Shown one piece after another: positions 33,898 through 42,224 of a stretch of 64,000 nucleotides of DNA (its first letter is position 1; every line of letters begins with the position of its first letter). The position numbers were made by a program, and so were the translations under genes. The DNA comes from Inquilinus ginsengisoli_B (GTDB lineage Bacteria; Pseudomonadota; Alphaproteobacteria; DSM-16000; Inquilinaceae): contig NZ_JBNDJK010000001.1 in NCBI RefSeq assembly GCF_050434925.1, forward strand, positions 3,038,001 through 3,102,000, in the 5' to 3' direction. The notes beneath the pieces were generated by a model. That model was not told the origin of the DNA. It did not search any database and was given only the letters and a program-made list of their open reading frames with translations.

Positions 33898-34096
33898 CCT
33901 CTCCCGCTTGCGGGAGAGGTCGGAGACGCGAAGCGGCTCCGGGTGAGGGCGCTCGACCGCGACACCAGAGGCAGCGTTAGGAAGGAGCAGGCCTGCCGTA
34001 CGCCCGCGGGCCGGGCCGCCCGCTTGCTGGCAGGGCCGGGAAGGCTCTCATCCGGTCTCGCTGCGCGAGCCCGACCTCTCCCGCAAGCGGGAGAGG
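33898..34096. repeat. Mirrored CCTCTCCCGC palindromic repeat pair
   Basis: CCTCTCCCGC-TTGC-GGGAGAGG (33898-33919) and CCTCTCCCGC-AAGC-GGGAGAGG (34075-34096) are each palindromic and enclose about 155 bases. Flanking blocks GAAGCGGCTCCGGGTGAG and CTCATCCGGTCTCGC are also complementary, so the whole can fold back on itself. A single half element occurs at 36410-36432. Confidence 0.7.
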
Positions 34097-34165
34097 CAAT
34101 ACGCAAACGGAACTGCCACACCCAGCGTGTGACGAGGGGATGCTCCGACGACCGAAGCCGAAGCT

Positions 34166-35056
34166 TTAGAACTTGCTCTCGGCGACCTTGCGGACCAGGA
34201 AGTCGCGGAACACCGAGATGCGCTTGGAGTGGCGCAACTCCTCGGCATAGACGAAATAGGCCTCGGTGGTCGGGCCGGTCACCTCGGGCAGCACCCGCAC
34301 CACGTTCAGGGTCGGGTCGACCATGAAGTCGGGCAGGGCGGCGAGGCCCAGGCCGCTGCGCACCGCGCGGTAGATGGCGTACTGGTTGTTGACCTTGAGC
34401 GCGATCTTGCGGCCGCCCGGCGGCGGGCTGCCGACATGGGCCAGCCAGTTGATGTCGGCGATCGGCCCGCGCGCATCGTCGCCATAGACGATGATCGAGT
34501 GCTTGTTCAGGTCGTCCAACGTCTGCGGGATGCCGTTGCGCTTGAGATAGTCGACCGACCCGAAGATGTGGATCTTCACCGTCATCAGGTGGCGCTGGAT
34601 CAGGTCGGGCTGGCGCGGCGGCGTCATGCGGATTGCCACATCGGCCTCGCGCATGCCCAGGTCCAGCTCCTCGTCGTCGATCAGGACGGTCAGGTCGATG
34701 TCCGGATAGGCGGTCAGGAACTCGCGCACCCGCGGCGTCAGCCAGGTCGAGCCGAAGGCGACGGTGGTGGTGATCTTCAAGGGGCCGCGGGCGTGGTCCT
34801 TGCTCTCGCTCAGTTGCGCCTCGGTCATCGACAGCTTGGCGAAGACCTCGCGCGCGGTGCGGAACAGCAGCTCGCCCTGCTCGGTCAGGATCAGGCCGCG
34901 GGCATGGCGGTGGAACAGCGGGACCTTGAGGCTCTCCTCCAGGGCGCTGATCTGGCGGCTGACCGCCGACTGGCTCAGGTTCAGCTTCTCGCCCGCATGG
35001 GTAAAGCTGCCCGCGTCAGCGACGGCGTGGAAAACGCGCAGCTTGTCCCAGTCCAT
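34166..35056 (-). CDS. LysR family transcriptional regulator downstream of trxB
   Basis: A 296-residue LysR regulator: winged helix MDWDKLRVFHAVADAGSFTHAGEKLNLSQSAVSRQISALEESLKVPLF, then the effector domain. Linkage to trxB on the same strand, as here, recurs in alphaproteobacteria, but I cannot name its regulon. The linker contains a strong hairpin (35226-35252), and about 35120-35160 is locally AT-rich, so it may have its own promoter. Confidence 0.88.
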   Translation of the reverse strand: MDWDKLRVFHAVADAGSFTHAGEKLNLSQSAVSRQISALEESLKVPLFHRHARGLILTEQGELLFRTAREVFAKLSMTEAQLSESKDHARGPLKITTTVAFGSTWLTPRVREFLTAYPDIDLTVLIDDEELDLGMREADVAIRMTPPRQPDLIQRHLMTVKIHIFGSVDYLKRNGIPQTLDDLNKHSIIVYGDDARGPIADINWLAHVGSPPPGGRKIALKVNNQYAIYRAVRSGLGLAALPDFMVDPTLNVVRVLPEVTGPTTEAYFVYAEELRHSKRISVFRDFLVRKVAESKF

Positions 35057-35225
35057 TCTCCGGCACCCGTTCGTTTCTTGCGCGGGCGATGAGGGCGGGA
35101 TGGTCGATATACCAGCGCTCGGCGTCGCGCCTGCGAATCACACTATATACACTATGAGGGGCACCCCCGACCCAACGCAAGCAAAGCTTGGTCCGATCGG
35201 GAACACAATTTCATCCGAATTTGAC

Positions 35226-35252
35226 CGATAGGGGGGAAGCCCCCCCTATCGT
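35226..35252 (-). terminator. Perfect hairpin between trxB and lysR
   Basis: CGATAGGGGGG pairs with CCCCCCTATCG around AAGC. It lies 22 bases after the trxB stop and lacks a T-run; it probably marks the 3' end of the trxB message or limits read-through. Confidence 0.6.
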
Positions 35253-35273
35253 CATCGCTCTTATGAAAGCGAC

Positions 35274-36281
35274 TTAGCCCGCGGCCGCGGCGACAGGGCG
35301 GGCCTCGCGGTCGGCGATCCGGGCGAGGTGGCCGGTGCCGGCATGCTCGGACAGGAAGCGCTCGGCCTCCAGCGCCGCCATGCAGCCCATGCCGGCCGCG
35401 GTGACCGCCTGGCGGTACACCCGGTCCTTGACGTCGCCGGCGGCGAACACGCCCGGGATGTCGGTCGCGGTCGAATCCGGCGCGGTCAGGATGTAGTTGT
35501 CGGCATCCATGCGGACATGGCCCTTGAACACCGCGGTCGCCGGGTCGTGGCCGATGGCGACAAAGACGCCGTCGACCGGCAGCACGGTCTCGATCCCCGT
35601 CTTGATGTCGCGTAGCCGGGCGCCGGTCACCGCCTCCGGCACACCGCCGCCGACGATCTCCTCGACCGTGTGGTTCCACAGCACCTCGATCTTGGGATGG
35701 GCGAACAGCCGGTCCTGCAGGATGCGCTCGGCGCGCAGCTGGTCGCGGCGGTGCACCAGCGTCACCTTGGTGGCGTGGTTGGTCAGGTACAGCGCCTCCT
35801 CGACCGCGGAGTTGCCGCCGCCGATCACCGCCACCTCCTTGCCGCGGAAGAAGAAGCCGTCGCAGGTGGCGCAGGCGGAGACGCCGCGGCCCTGCAACCG
35901 CTGCTCGCTCGGCAGTCCCATCCAGCGCGCCTGGGCGCCGGTGGCGATGATCACCGAATCGGCCTCGTAGACCGTGCCGGAATCGGCGGTGCAGACGAAG
36001 GGGCGGCGCGAGAAGTCGACCTCGGTGATCAGGTCGAACTCCAGCCGCGTGCCGCAATGCCGGGCCTGCGCCTCCATCTGCTCCATCAGCCACGGACCCT
36101 GGACCACGTCGGCGAAGCCGGGATAGTTCTCGACATCGGTGGTGATGGTCAGCTGCCCGCCGGGCTGCAGCCCCTGCACCAGGATCGGCTGCAGGTTGGC
36201 GCGCGCGGCGTAGATCGCGGCGGTGTAGCCGGCCGGGCCGGAACCGATGATCAGGACCTTGGTGCGATGGGTGGCCGGCAT
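35274..36281 (-). CDS. trxB: Thioredoxin-disulfide reductase
   Basis: A 335-residue flavoenzyme that reduces thioredoxin with NADPH. The FAD site is VLIIGSGPAGYTAAIYAARA, the redox pair is Cys137/Cys140 in SACATCDGFFF, the NADPH motif is VAVIGGGNSAVEEALYL with HRRDQLRAE, and the second FAD motif is PGVFAAGDVKDRVYRQ. ATG 36281 was chosen because upstream residues are not part of the family. It belongs to the same oxidative-stress theme as OxyR, KatA and MsrP in this window. Confidence 0.95.
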   Translation of the reverse strand: MPATHRTKVLIIGSGPAGYTAAIYAARANLQPILVQGLQPGGQLTITTDVENYPGFADVVQGPWLMEQMEAQARHCGTRLEFDLITEVDFSRRPFVCTADSGTVYEADSVIIATGAQARWMGLPSEQRLQGRGVSACATCDGFFFRGKEVAVIGGGNSAVEEALYLTNHATKVTLVHRRDQLRAERILQDRLFAHPKIEVLWNHTVEEIVGGGVPEAVTGARLRDIKTGIETVLPVDGVFVAIGHDPATAVFKGHVRMDADNYILTAPDSTATDIPGVFAAGDVKDRVYRQAVTAAGMGCMAALEAERFLSEHAGTGHLARIADREARPVAAAAG

Positions 36282-36409
36282 GGGGCGACAATCCGCTCGA
36301 GGGGAAGTGTCATCGATAGATAGCCACCGGCGGCGGCCGGGGCAAGGCGACGCGGGTCGGGGTTGCTGCCATGGCTTGCGTCCCACGCAAGGTCGAAAGT
36401 TTCGCGTTG

Positions 36410-36432
36410 CCTCTCCCGCCTGGCGGGAGGGG
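36410..36432. repeat. Half copy of the CCTCTCCCGC palindrome
   Basis: CCTCTCCCGCC-TGGCGGGAGGGG lies a few bases downstream of the ELM1-like gene on the minus strand and could act as its terminator. It matches one arm of the repeat at 33898-34096. Confidence 0.55.
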
Positions 36433-36438
36433 CAATCG

Positions 36439-37413
36439 TCAGGGGAGAGTCGTCTCGAACAGCGCCCGCACCCGCTCCGCCGCCCGGGCGGTGTCGTCGA
36501 GCGGCGCGTAGCCCCACTGCTCCAGCCGGCCGGCGAAGGGGCGGGTGATGCCGGCGGCGGCCAGAGCGTCGTGGAAGCGGCGGTGCTTCGGTGCCAGCTC
36601 GGCCCAGTTCACGACATGCACCGGCTTGCCGGTGGTCGCCGCCTCCGAGGTCATGTTGATGCTGTCATTGGTGACGATCACGGCATCGGCCAGGGCCAGG
36701 AAGGCGAAATAGGGGTTGGCGCCGGTGCCGTCCCAGATCCAGGCCGGCAGCCCATCCAGCGCCCGGCGCAGCGCCGCGACCTCGCCCTCCGGCGTGCGCC
36801 GGCTGGTGGTGACCATCAGCCCGACCCCGCTGCGGGCCAGATCGGCCAGCTGGCCGGCGAGTCGCGCGACCGCGCCCTCCGGCACCGCCACCGACTTGCT
36901 GCTGCCGCCGATCAGCACCGCGGCGCGTGGTCGCGGCAGCCGGCCCAGCACCGGCTCCCATTCGGCCGCCGCGGCGGCGAGGCGGGCCGGGGTGACGAGG
37001 TTCAGCGCGCCGCTGGTGGCGCAGACATTGGGTGCTTTCAATCCGTCGTGCCAGGGCGTCACGATCAGATCGAAACGCCGCGGGTTGACGCCGGGACGAA
37101 ATATTTGCACAAGGCGCGTCCGATGACCGCTGGCCCGCTTCACCGCAAGGGCGGGATGCACGCTCTGCCGGCCGGCTGCGATCAGCAGGTCGGGCCAGGG
37201 CGGCCCGTCCAGCCCGAAGCCGGCGGCGGGCCGAACGGGATCGAGAAGCCGATGCCAGCCAGGGCGAGCGCCGAGTCGGACCACCTCCGGGACGATTCCG
37301 AGTGCCTCCGCCAGGCCCAAGCACTGGTTCTCGTTCGCCGGGCGGCCATCCGACACCACCCACACCCGCAGGGAGCCGATGCCGCTCGTCCCCGCGCGCG
37401 GCGCCGCGCTCAT
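36439..37413 (-). CDS. Mitochondrial fission ELM1-like (DUF1022) family protein
   Basis: A 324-residue soluble protein of the ELM1/DUF1022 family, which resembles GT-B glycosyltransferases. Typical segments are VWVVSDGRPANENQCLGLAEALG at the start, PRRFDLIVTPWHDG, AVLIGGSSKS and VTNDSINMTSEAATTGKPVHVV, the last being the nucleotide-sugar-like binding block. Its bacterial function is unknown; an envelope glycan role has been suggested by fold only. GGGAGG ends 8 bases before ATG 37413. It is divergent from the Lrp gene. Confidence 0.82.
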   Translation of the reverse strand: MSAAPRAGTSGIGSLRVWVVSDGRPANENQCLGLAEALGIVPEVVRLGARPGWHRLLDPVRPAAGFGLDGPPWPDLLIAAGRQSVHPALAVKRASGHRTRLVQIFRPGVNPRRFDLIVTPWHDGLKAPNVCATSGALNLVTPARLAAAAAEWEPVLGRLPRPRAAVLIGGSSKSVAVPEGAVARLAGQLADLARSGVGLMVTTSRRTPEGEVAALRRALDGLPAWIWDGTGANPYFAFLALADAVIVTNDSINMTSEAATTGKPVHVVNWAELAPKHRRFHDALAAAGITRPFAGRLEQWGYAPLDDTARAAERVRALFETTLP

Positions 37414-37502
37414 CCTGCCAAACCCTCCCCGCGACACAGGATTGCGCTTGCGCCCGGCGAAAATCCGGCAATATCCTTGCGCGTAATCACGGAAGCCCTT
37501 TC

Positions 37503-38015
37503 ATGAGAGAACCCATGCGCCGTGTGAAGCTCGACCGCATCGACCGCCGCATCCTCCGCGACCTCCAGGACGACGGCCGCATGACGAATGTCGAGCTGGC
37601 GCGACGCGCCGGCATCTCCGCCCCGCCATGCCTGCGCCGTGTGCGGGCGCTGGAGGAGGCGCATTACATCCGCGGTTACCACGCCGACATCAACCCCGAG
37701 GCGCTGGGCTTCGGCGTCACCGTCTTCGCCCAGGTCGGGCTGACCAGCCAGGCCGAAGCCGATCTGCGCAAGTTCGAGGAGCTGGTCGGCAGTTGGCCGC
37801 TGGTCCGCGAATGCCACATGCTGGCCGGCGAGACCGATTTCCTGCTGAAGATCGTGGCCGAGGACTGGGACAGCTATCAGCGCTTCCTGACCACCCAGCT
37901 GACCTCGGCGCCGAACGTCAACCACGTCAAATCGGCCCTGGCGATCCGCACCGCCAAGCTGCTGCCGGGCGTGCCGATCGACGTCGAGACCAAGGACCAT
38001 CATCGCGAGGAGTGA
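37503..38015 (+). CDS. Lrp/AsnC family transcriptional regulator
   Basis: A 170-residue feast/famine regulator with an N-terminal helix-turn-helix (LDRIDRRILRDLQDDGRMTNVELARRAGISAPPCLRRVRALEEAHYIRGY) and the C-terminal RAM domain (VRECHMLAGETDFLLKIVAEDWDSYQRFL) that binds amino acids and forms octamers. ATG 37503 and ATG 37515 are both possible. It is divergent from the ELM1-like gene across 89 bases. The target is unknown. Confidence 0.88.
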   Translation: MREPMRRVKLDRIDRRILRDLQDDGRMTNVELARRAGISAPPCLRRVRALEEAHYIRGYHADINPEALGFGVTVFAQVGLTSQAEADLRKFEELVGSWPLVRECHMLAGETDFLLKIVAEDWDSYQRFLTTQLTSAPNVNHVKSALAIRTAKLLPGVPIDVETKDHHREE

Positions 38016-38074
38016 TCCGCGTGGGTCAGGCCAGTCTCCTCTCGTTCCCCTAATCGGATTTACATCCCCTTCTA

Positions 38075-38245
38075 AGTCCCCCCTCCCCTTGCGGGAGGGG
38101 GGTAGGGGGAGGGGTCTGCGCGCGTCCGCGCGCGATTGGGCATGGATCAACCGCGCAGCCCGAACCGGCTCGGCTTGATCCGGGGTCGGGCCGAGCTGCG
38201 GGAGCCCCCTCCCCCTAGCCCCCTCCCGCGAGGGGAGGGGGGACT
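38075..38245. repeat. Dispersed GC-rich palindromic repeat, copy 3 (171 bp)
   Basis: It runs from AGTCCCCCCTCCCCTTGCGG to CCGCGAGGGGAGGGGGGACT with perfect terminal inverted repeats, and has the CTGCGCGCGTCCGCGCGCG core at about 38116-38134. Its final T at 38245 is the first base of TCA, the reverse-strand stop codon of oxyR. It is the same length as copy 2 and has the same relation to a LysR-type gene. Confidence 0.88.
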
Positions 38246-39225
38246 CAATCATTTTCTGCCGGCGCCCGGTGCCGGCTTCCACGATCCGAATCCTCAGTCT
38301 TGCCGGCCTCTTTCGCGACCCGGGTTCCGGGCGGCGGGTGGTCGAGCAGCACCCGGCGCAGCGACTCGAACTGCTCGGCCCGCGGGTCGCTCTGGCGCCA
38401 GGCCAGGCCGACCATGCGGCCCGGCGGCGCGCCGGCGAAGCCGGCATAGCTGACCAGGCCGCCGACGCTGGCCTCGCCCAAAGTCGCCAGCCGCGGGAAC
38501 AGGCTGTAGCCGGCGCCGGCCGCGATCATCTGGCGCAAGGTCTCCAGGCTGGTGCTGTGGCGCTTGCCGCCCAGGCCCAGCGTGCCGCAGACCTCCAGCG
38601 CCTGGTCGCGCAGGCAATGCCCGTCCTCCAGCAGCAGCAGGCCGTCGCGCGGCAGCTCGGCGATGCGGGCGGCACCATCCGCCGCCACCGGCCGGTCGGC
38701 CGGCTGGGCCAGCACGAAGGGCTCGAAGAACAGCGGCGCGGTGGCGATCTGCGGGTCGGCCACCGGCAGCGACAGGAACACCAGGTCCAGCGCGCCGTGG
38801 CGCAGCGCCTCGACCAGCTGGTAGGTGCGGCCCTCGTGCAGCACCAGCTCCAGCCGCGGGAAGGCCCGGCGCAGCGGCCGCAGCATGTGCGGGAACAGAT
38901 AGGGGCCCAGCGTCTCGATCGCGCCCACGGTCAGCGGGCCCGACAGTGGTGCGTCCAGCTCCTGCGCCAGCGCCATCAGCCGCCGCGCCTCCAGCAGCAC
39001 GCGGCGGGCCTGGGCCAGGATGACCTCGCCCTTGGCCGTCACCAGCACCGCCTTCGGTCCGCGCTCGAACAGCGCCAGGCCCAGCGTCTCCTCCAGCTTG
39101 CGGATCTGCATGCTCAGCGCCGGCTGGCTGACGCCGCAGCGCTCCGCCGCCTGGCCGAAATGGCGCAGCTCGGCGACGGCGACGAGGTATTCGAGATCGC
39201 GGAGGGAGAGGCCTGAGAGGGTCAT
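38245..39225 (-). CDS. oxyR: Hydrogen peroxide-inducible genes activator OxyR
   Basis: A 326-residue LysR-type peroxide sensor. The redox Cys residues are Cys204 and Cys213 in LEDGHCLRDQALEVCG, with the same nine-residue spacing as Cys199/Cys208 of E. coli OxyR. The winged helix is LRDLEYLVAVAELRHFGQAAERCGVSQPALSMQIRKLEETLG. It lies divergent from hemH; an OxyR-type tetrad is in between. The C-terminal tail beyond residue 300 (PPPGTRVAKEAGKTEDSDRGSRHRAPAEND) is long, and its stop codon lies at the edge of a palindromic repeat. Confidence 0.95.
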   Translation of the reverse strand: MTLSGLSLRDLEYLVAVAELRHFGQAAERCGVSQPALSMQIRKLEETLGLALFERGPKAVLVTAKGEVILAQARRVLLEARRLMALAQELDAPLSGPLTVGAIETLGPYLFPHMLRPLRRAFPRLELVLHEGRTYQLVEALRHGALDLVFLSLPVADPQIATAPLFFEPFVLAQPADRPVAADGAARIAELPRDGLLLLEDGHCLRDQALEVCGTLGLGGKRHSTSLETLRQMIAAGAGYSLFPRLATLGEASVGGLVSYAGFAGAPPGRMVGLAWRQSDPRAEQFESLRRVLLDHPPPGTRVAKEAGKTEDSDRGSRHRAPAEND

Positions 39226-39261
39226 GGAAGCCGCGTCTTGGTCTCGGCAGCATCCCCTTCA

Positions 39262-39353
39262 CTGTCATGCCCGGGCTTGACCCGGGCATCCAGGAGATGT
39301 CGATGCCGCTCCGGATGGCCCCTGGATCGCCGGGTCAAGCCCTGCGATGACAG
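39262..39353. repeat. Alphaproteobacterial REP-like palindrome, copy 2 of 3
   Basis: It begins CTGTCATGCCCGGGCTTGACC and ends GGTCAAGCCCTGCGATGACAG; arms are complementary over the full length. It lies between the oxyR start and the OxyR operator. Confidence 0.85.
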
Positions 39354-39375
39354 GGTAGGGCAGACGCATCTTACG

Positions 39376-39412
39376 ATAAGCATCATCTATCTTCCAGATA
39401 GAGTCGATCGAT
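39376..39412. promoter_or_regulatory. OxyR-type operator before hemH
   Basis: Four tetrads with exact seven-base spacers, ATAA-N7-CTAT-N7-ATAG-N7-CGAT, follow the OxyR consensus ATAG-N7-CTAT-N7-ATAG-N7-CTAT; the two inner tetrads match fully and the outer two differ by one base each. The site is 53 bases before hemH and 150 bases before oxyR, so it could serve both directions. Confidence 0.75.
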
Positions 39413-39464
39413 TGGATCTTATCGAAGCGGCAGGCGAGGCTGCGGGCAGCCACAGGAGTTCGCC

Positions 39465-40457
39465 ATGCCCCCAGCCGTCCCCATCGCCCGCCGTCGCATC
39501 GCCCTGGTGCTGCTGCAGATCGGCGGCCCGGATCGGCTCGACGCGGTGGGGCCGTTCCTGCGCAACTTCTTCTCCGACCCGGAGATCATCCGCCTGCCGA
39601 GCCCGTTGCGGGCTGCGGTGGCGCGGCTGATCGCCTGGCGCCGAACGCCGGTCGCGACCGAGATCTACCGCCAGCTCGGCAGCGCCTCGCCGATCCTGGG
39701 CCAGACCTGGGCCCAGGGCTGGGCGGTGGCCGAGCGGCTGGCCGACCTCGGCGAGGTCCGGCCCTTCGTGGCGATGCGCTACTGGCACCCCTTCGCGGCC
39801 GAGACCGCCGCGGCGGTCCGCGACTGGCGGCCGGACGAGGTGGTGCTGCTGCCGCTGTATCCGCAGTATTCGACCACCACCACCCGCTCGGCCCTGACCG
39901 ACTGGGCCGCCGCCGCCCGCGCCGCCGGCCTGTCCGCCCCGACCCGGACCGTCGACGCCGCGCCCACCGATCCCGGCTTCATCGCCACCCAGGCGGAACT
40001 GATCCGCCGCGCCTGGCCGCGGGACGGCGCCCGGCTGCTGTTCACCGCTCACGGCCTTCCGCTGTCGATCGTCCAGGCCGGCGATCCCTACCCGGACCAG
40101 GTCCGGGGCTCGGCCGAGGCGGTGGTGGCGGCGCTGGGCATCCCCAATCTCGACTGGCGCATCGCCTTCCAGAGCCGGGTGACGCCGCAGGAATGGCTGA
40201 AGCCGGACACGGAGGAGGAGGTGAAGCAGGCCGGGCGCGATGGCGTCGGCCTGGTGCTGGTGCCGATCGCCTTCGTCTCCGAGCATTCCGAGACGCTGGT
40301 CGAGCTCGACATCGAATACCGCGCGGTGGCCGAGGCTGCCGGCGTTCCGTCCTTCATCCGCGTCCCAACCGTCGGCGTGCACCCGGCCTATGTCGCCGGG
40401 CTGGCGGCCCAGGTGCGGCAGGCGCTCGGCGCCGGCCCGCTGCGGGAGGCGGCGTGA
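39465..40457 (+). CDS. hemH: Ferrochelatase
   Basis: A 330-residue enzyme inserting ferrous iron into protoporphyrin IX, the last step of haem synthesis. Motifs are LVLLQIGGPDRLDAV near the start, VAMRYWHPF, LLPLYPQYSTTTTRSAL, LFTAHGLPLSIV with the catalytic His, and FVSEHSETLVELDIEY. It lies behind an OxyR-type site and is followed by a translationally coupled 60-aa ORF and then katA, which makes peroxide-induced haem supply for catalase a sensible reading. Confidence 0.92.
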   Translation: MPPAVPIARRRIALVLLQIGGPDRLDAVGPFLRNFFSDPEIIRLPSPLRAAVARLIAWRRTPVATEIYRQLGSASPILGQTWAQGWAVAERLADLGEVRPFVAMRYWHPFAAETAAAVRDWRPDEVVLLPLYPQYSTTTTRSALTDWAAAARAAGLSAPTRTVDAAPTDPGFIATQAELIRRAWPRDGARLLFTAHGLPLSIVQAGDPYPDQVRGSAEAVVAALGIPNLDWRIAFQSRVTPQEWLKPDTEEEVKQAGRDGVGLVLVPIAFVSEHSETLVELDIEYRAVAEAAGVPSFIRVPTVGVHPAYVAGLAAQVRQALGAGPLREAA

Positions 40458-40639
40458 TGCGTCCGGCCCTGAACGCGCTGCTGGCCGACCTCGCCCGCCA
40501 TGGCGCCAGCCTCACCCTCGAAAATGGCCGCGTCGGCGTGCAGGGCGACCTGCCGGCGGAGCTGCTGCTGCGGCTGCACCGCTATCGCCGCGACCTGCTG
40601 CCCCTGGTCGAACGCGGCAATCACTTATCGCGCCGATAA
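40457..40639 (+). CDS. Small stand-alone TubC N-terminal docking-domain-like protein
   Basis: A 60-residue protein whose pattern LLADLARHGASLTLENGRVGVQGDLPAELLLRLHRYRRDLLPLVE matches the TubC_N docking fold (helix, short hairpin with a G-R turn, then two helices). In nonribosomal peptide and polyketide synthases this domain brings proteins together, but no such cluster is here. The start overlaps the hemH stop (TGATG), so it is translated with ferrochelatase. Its 3' end overlaps the OxyR-like site ahead of katA. The function is unknown; a protein-docking role with HemH or another partner is inference. Confidence 0.7.
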   Translation: MRPALNALLADLARHGASLTLENGRVGVQGDLPAELLLRLHRYRRDLLPLVERGNHLSRR

Positions 40640-40650
40640 GAACGATCGAT
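40625..40650. promoter_or_regulatory. OxyR-like half operator before katA
   Basis: TTAT-N7-ATAA-N7-CGAT reproduces the spacing and last three tetrads of the hemH site (CTAT-N7-ATAG-N7-CGAT); the centre TTATC-GCGCC-GATAA is a perfect dyad. It ends 67 bases before the katA start and overlaps the end of the 60-aa ORF. The fourth tetrad is not recognisable. Confidence 0.55.
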
Positions 40651-40717
40651 TTCCCTGATCGAGGCGCAGCGGCAACCCTCTACCCATGGCGGACATCCCG
40701 CCCGACAGGAGCTCTTG

Positions 40718-42172
40718 ATGACCACCCTGACCACCACCTTCGGCGCCCCGGTGTCGGACAACCAGAACTCCCTGACCGCCGGCCCGCGCGGCCCGGTGCT
40801 GATCCAGGATTTCCACCTGATCGAGAAGCTGGCGCATTTCAACCGCGAGCGCATTCCGGAGCGGGTGGTGCATGCCAAGGGCGCCGGCGCCTATGGCACC
40901 TTCCGCGTCACCGCCGACGTCAGCCGCTGGACCCAGGCCAAGTTCCTGTCGGCGGTCGGCAAGGAGACGGAGGTGTTCCTGCGCTTCTCCACCGTCGGCG
41001 GCGAGAAGGGCTCGGCCGATGCCGAGCGCGACCCACGCGGCTTCGCGCTGAAGCTCTACACCGAGGACGGCAACTACGACATCGTCGGCAACAACACGCC
41101 GGTCTTCTTCATCCGCGACCCGCTGAAGTTCCCGGACTTCATCCACACCCAGAAGCGCAACCCGGCGACCAATCTCAAGGACCCGACGGCGGTGTGGGAC
41201 TTCGCCTCGCTGTCGCCGGAGACGCTGCACCAGTTCACCATCCTGTTCAGCGACCGCGGCACGCCCCGCAGCTATCGCCATATGGACGGCTTCTCCAGCC
41301 ACACCTTCAGCTGGATCAACGCGGCCGGCGAACGGGTCTGGGTCAAGTATCACTTCAAGACCACGCAGGGGATCCAGAACTTCACCGCCGAGCAGGCGCA
41401 GGCGATGACCGGCATCGACCCCGACCACGCCACCCGCGACCTGTTCGCCGCGATCGAGGACGGCGACTTCCCGGCCTGGAAAGTCTCGGTCCAGATCATG
41501 ACCGAGGCGGAGGCCGAATCCTTCCCGATCGACCCGTTCGATCTGACCAAGGTCTGGCCGCACGCCGGCCATCCGCTGATCGAGATCGGCGAGCTGGTGC
41601 TGAACCGCAACCCGCAGAACTACTTCGCCGAGGTCGAGCAGTCGGCCTTCAGCCCGGCCAATGTCGTGCCCGGCATCTCGTTCAGCCCTGACAAGATGCT
41701 GCAGGGCCGGCTGTTCGCCTATGGCGACGCGCATCGCTATCGCCTGGGCGGCAATCACGGCCTGCTGCCGGTCAACCGGCCGCATGCCACCACGGCGCAG
41801 AACTACCAGCGCGACGGGGCGATGCGGTTCGACGATAACGGCCGCGGCGCGGTGCATTACGAGCCGAACAGCTTCGGCGGGCCGCAGCAGGACCCGGCGG
41901 CGGCCGAGCCGGCGCTGCCGCTGCGCGGCGCGGCCGACCGCTACGACCACCGCGCCGGCAACGACGATTACAGCCAGGCCGGCGACCTGTTCCGGCTGCT
42001 GGATGACGGCGCCCGCGCCCGGCTGATGGACAACATCGCCGGCTCGATCCGGTCGGTGCCCGAGGCGATCCAGCGCCGCCAGATCGCCCATTTCGCCAAG
42101 GCCGACCCGGCCTATGGCGCCGGTGTGGCCGAGCGGCTGGGCCTCACGGCCGGGGTCGACGTCGCGGCCTGA
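40718..42172 (+). CDS. katA: Monofunctional haem catalase (clade 3, KatA-like)
   Basis: A 484-residue cytoplasmic catalase splitting hydrogen peroxide. The distal His is His52 in RVVHAKGAGAYGTF, the Asn is in VGNNTPVFFIRD, and the proximal haem-ligand Tyr is in RLFAYGDAHRYRLG. The length and the absence of a C-terminal flavodoxin-like domain place it with small-subunit catalases. AGGAG precedes ATG 40718. It is flanked upstream by an OxyR-like site and downstream by a strong terminator. Confidence 0.96.
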   Translation: MTTLTTTFGAPVSDNQNSLTAGPRGPVLIQDFHLIEKLAHFNRERIPERVVHAKGAGAYGTFRVTADVSRWTQAKFLSAVGKETEVFLRFSTVGGEKGSADAERDPRGFALKLYTEDGNYDIVGNNTPVFFIRDPLKFPDFIHTQKRNPATNLKDPTAVWDFASLSPETLHQFTILFSDRGTPRSYRHMDGFSSHTFSWINAAGERVWVKYHFKTTQGIQNFTAEQAQAMTGIDPDHATRDLFAAIEDGDFPAWKVSVQIMTEAEAESFPIDPFDLTKVWPHAGHPLIEIGELVLNRNPQNYFAEVEQSAFSPANVVPGISFSPDKMLQGRLFAYGDAHRYRLGGNHGLLPVNRPHATTAQNYQRDGAMRFDDNGRGAVHYEPNSFGGPQQDPAAAEPALPLRGAADRYDHRAGNDDYSQAGDLFRLLDDGARARLMDNIAGSIRSVPEAIQRRQIAHFAKADPAYGAGVAERLGLTAGVDVAA

Positions 42173-42224
42173 TCTTCCCGAACGGTCGGCGGCCATGGCT
42201 CTGTGGGGCTGCCGGCCGGACTGG

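Larger units (their letters stand above)
33417..34165. other. 749-base gap holding an sRNA candidate and a mirrored repeat
   Basis: No protein gene is credible here. From left to right the gap holds a minus-strand structured RNA with promoter and terminator (33524-33673), a distinctly less GC-rich stretch at 33655-33830, and a pair of CCTCTCCCGC palindromes in mirror orientation (33898-34096). The base composition of 33655-33830 differs sharply from all flanking genes. Confidence 0.6.

Noticed and set aside
36300..36330. An OxyR site upstream of trxB (ATCGATAGATAG)
   Set aside because: ATAG and ATCG tetrads are present but not at seven-base spacing, so the resemblance is probably chance.
40625..40661. 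A full four-tetrad OxyR site before katA
   Set aside because: Only three tetrads keep the spacing; the upstream position reads GCGG. Reported as a partial site.
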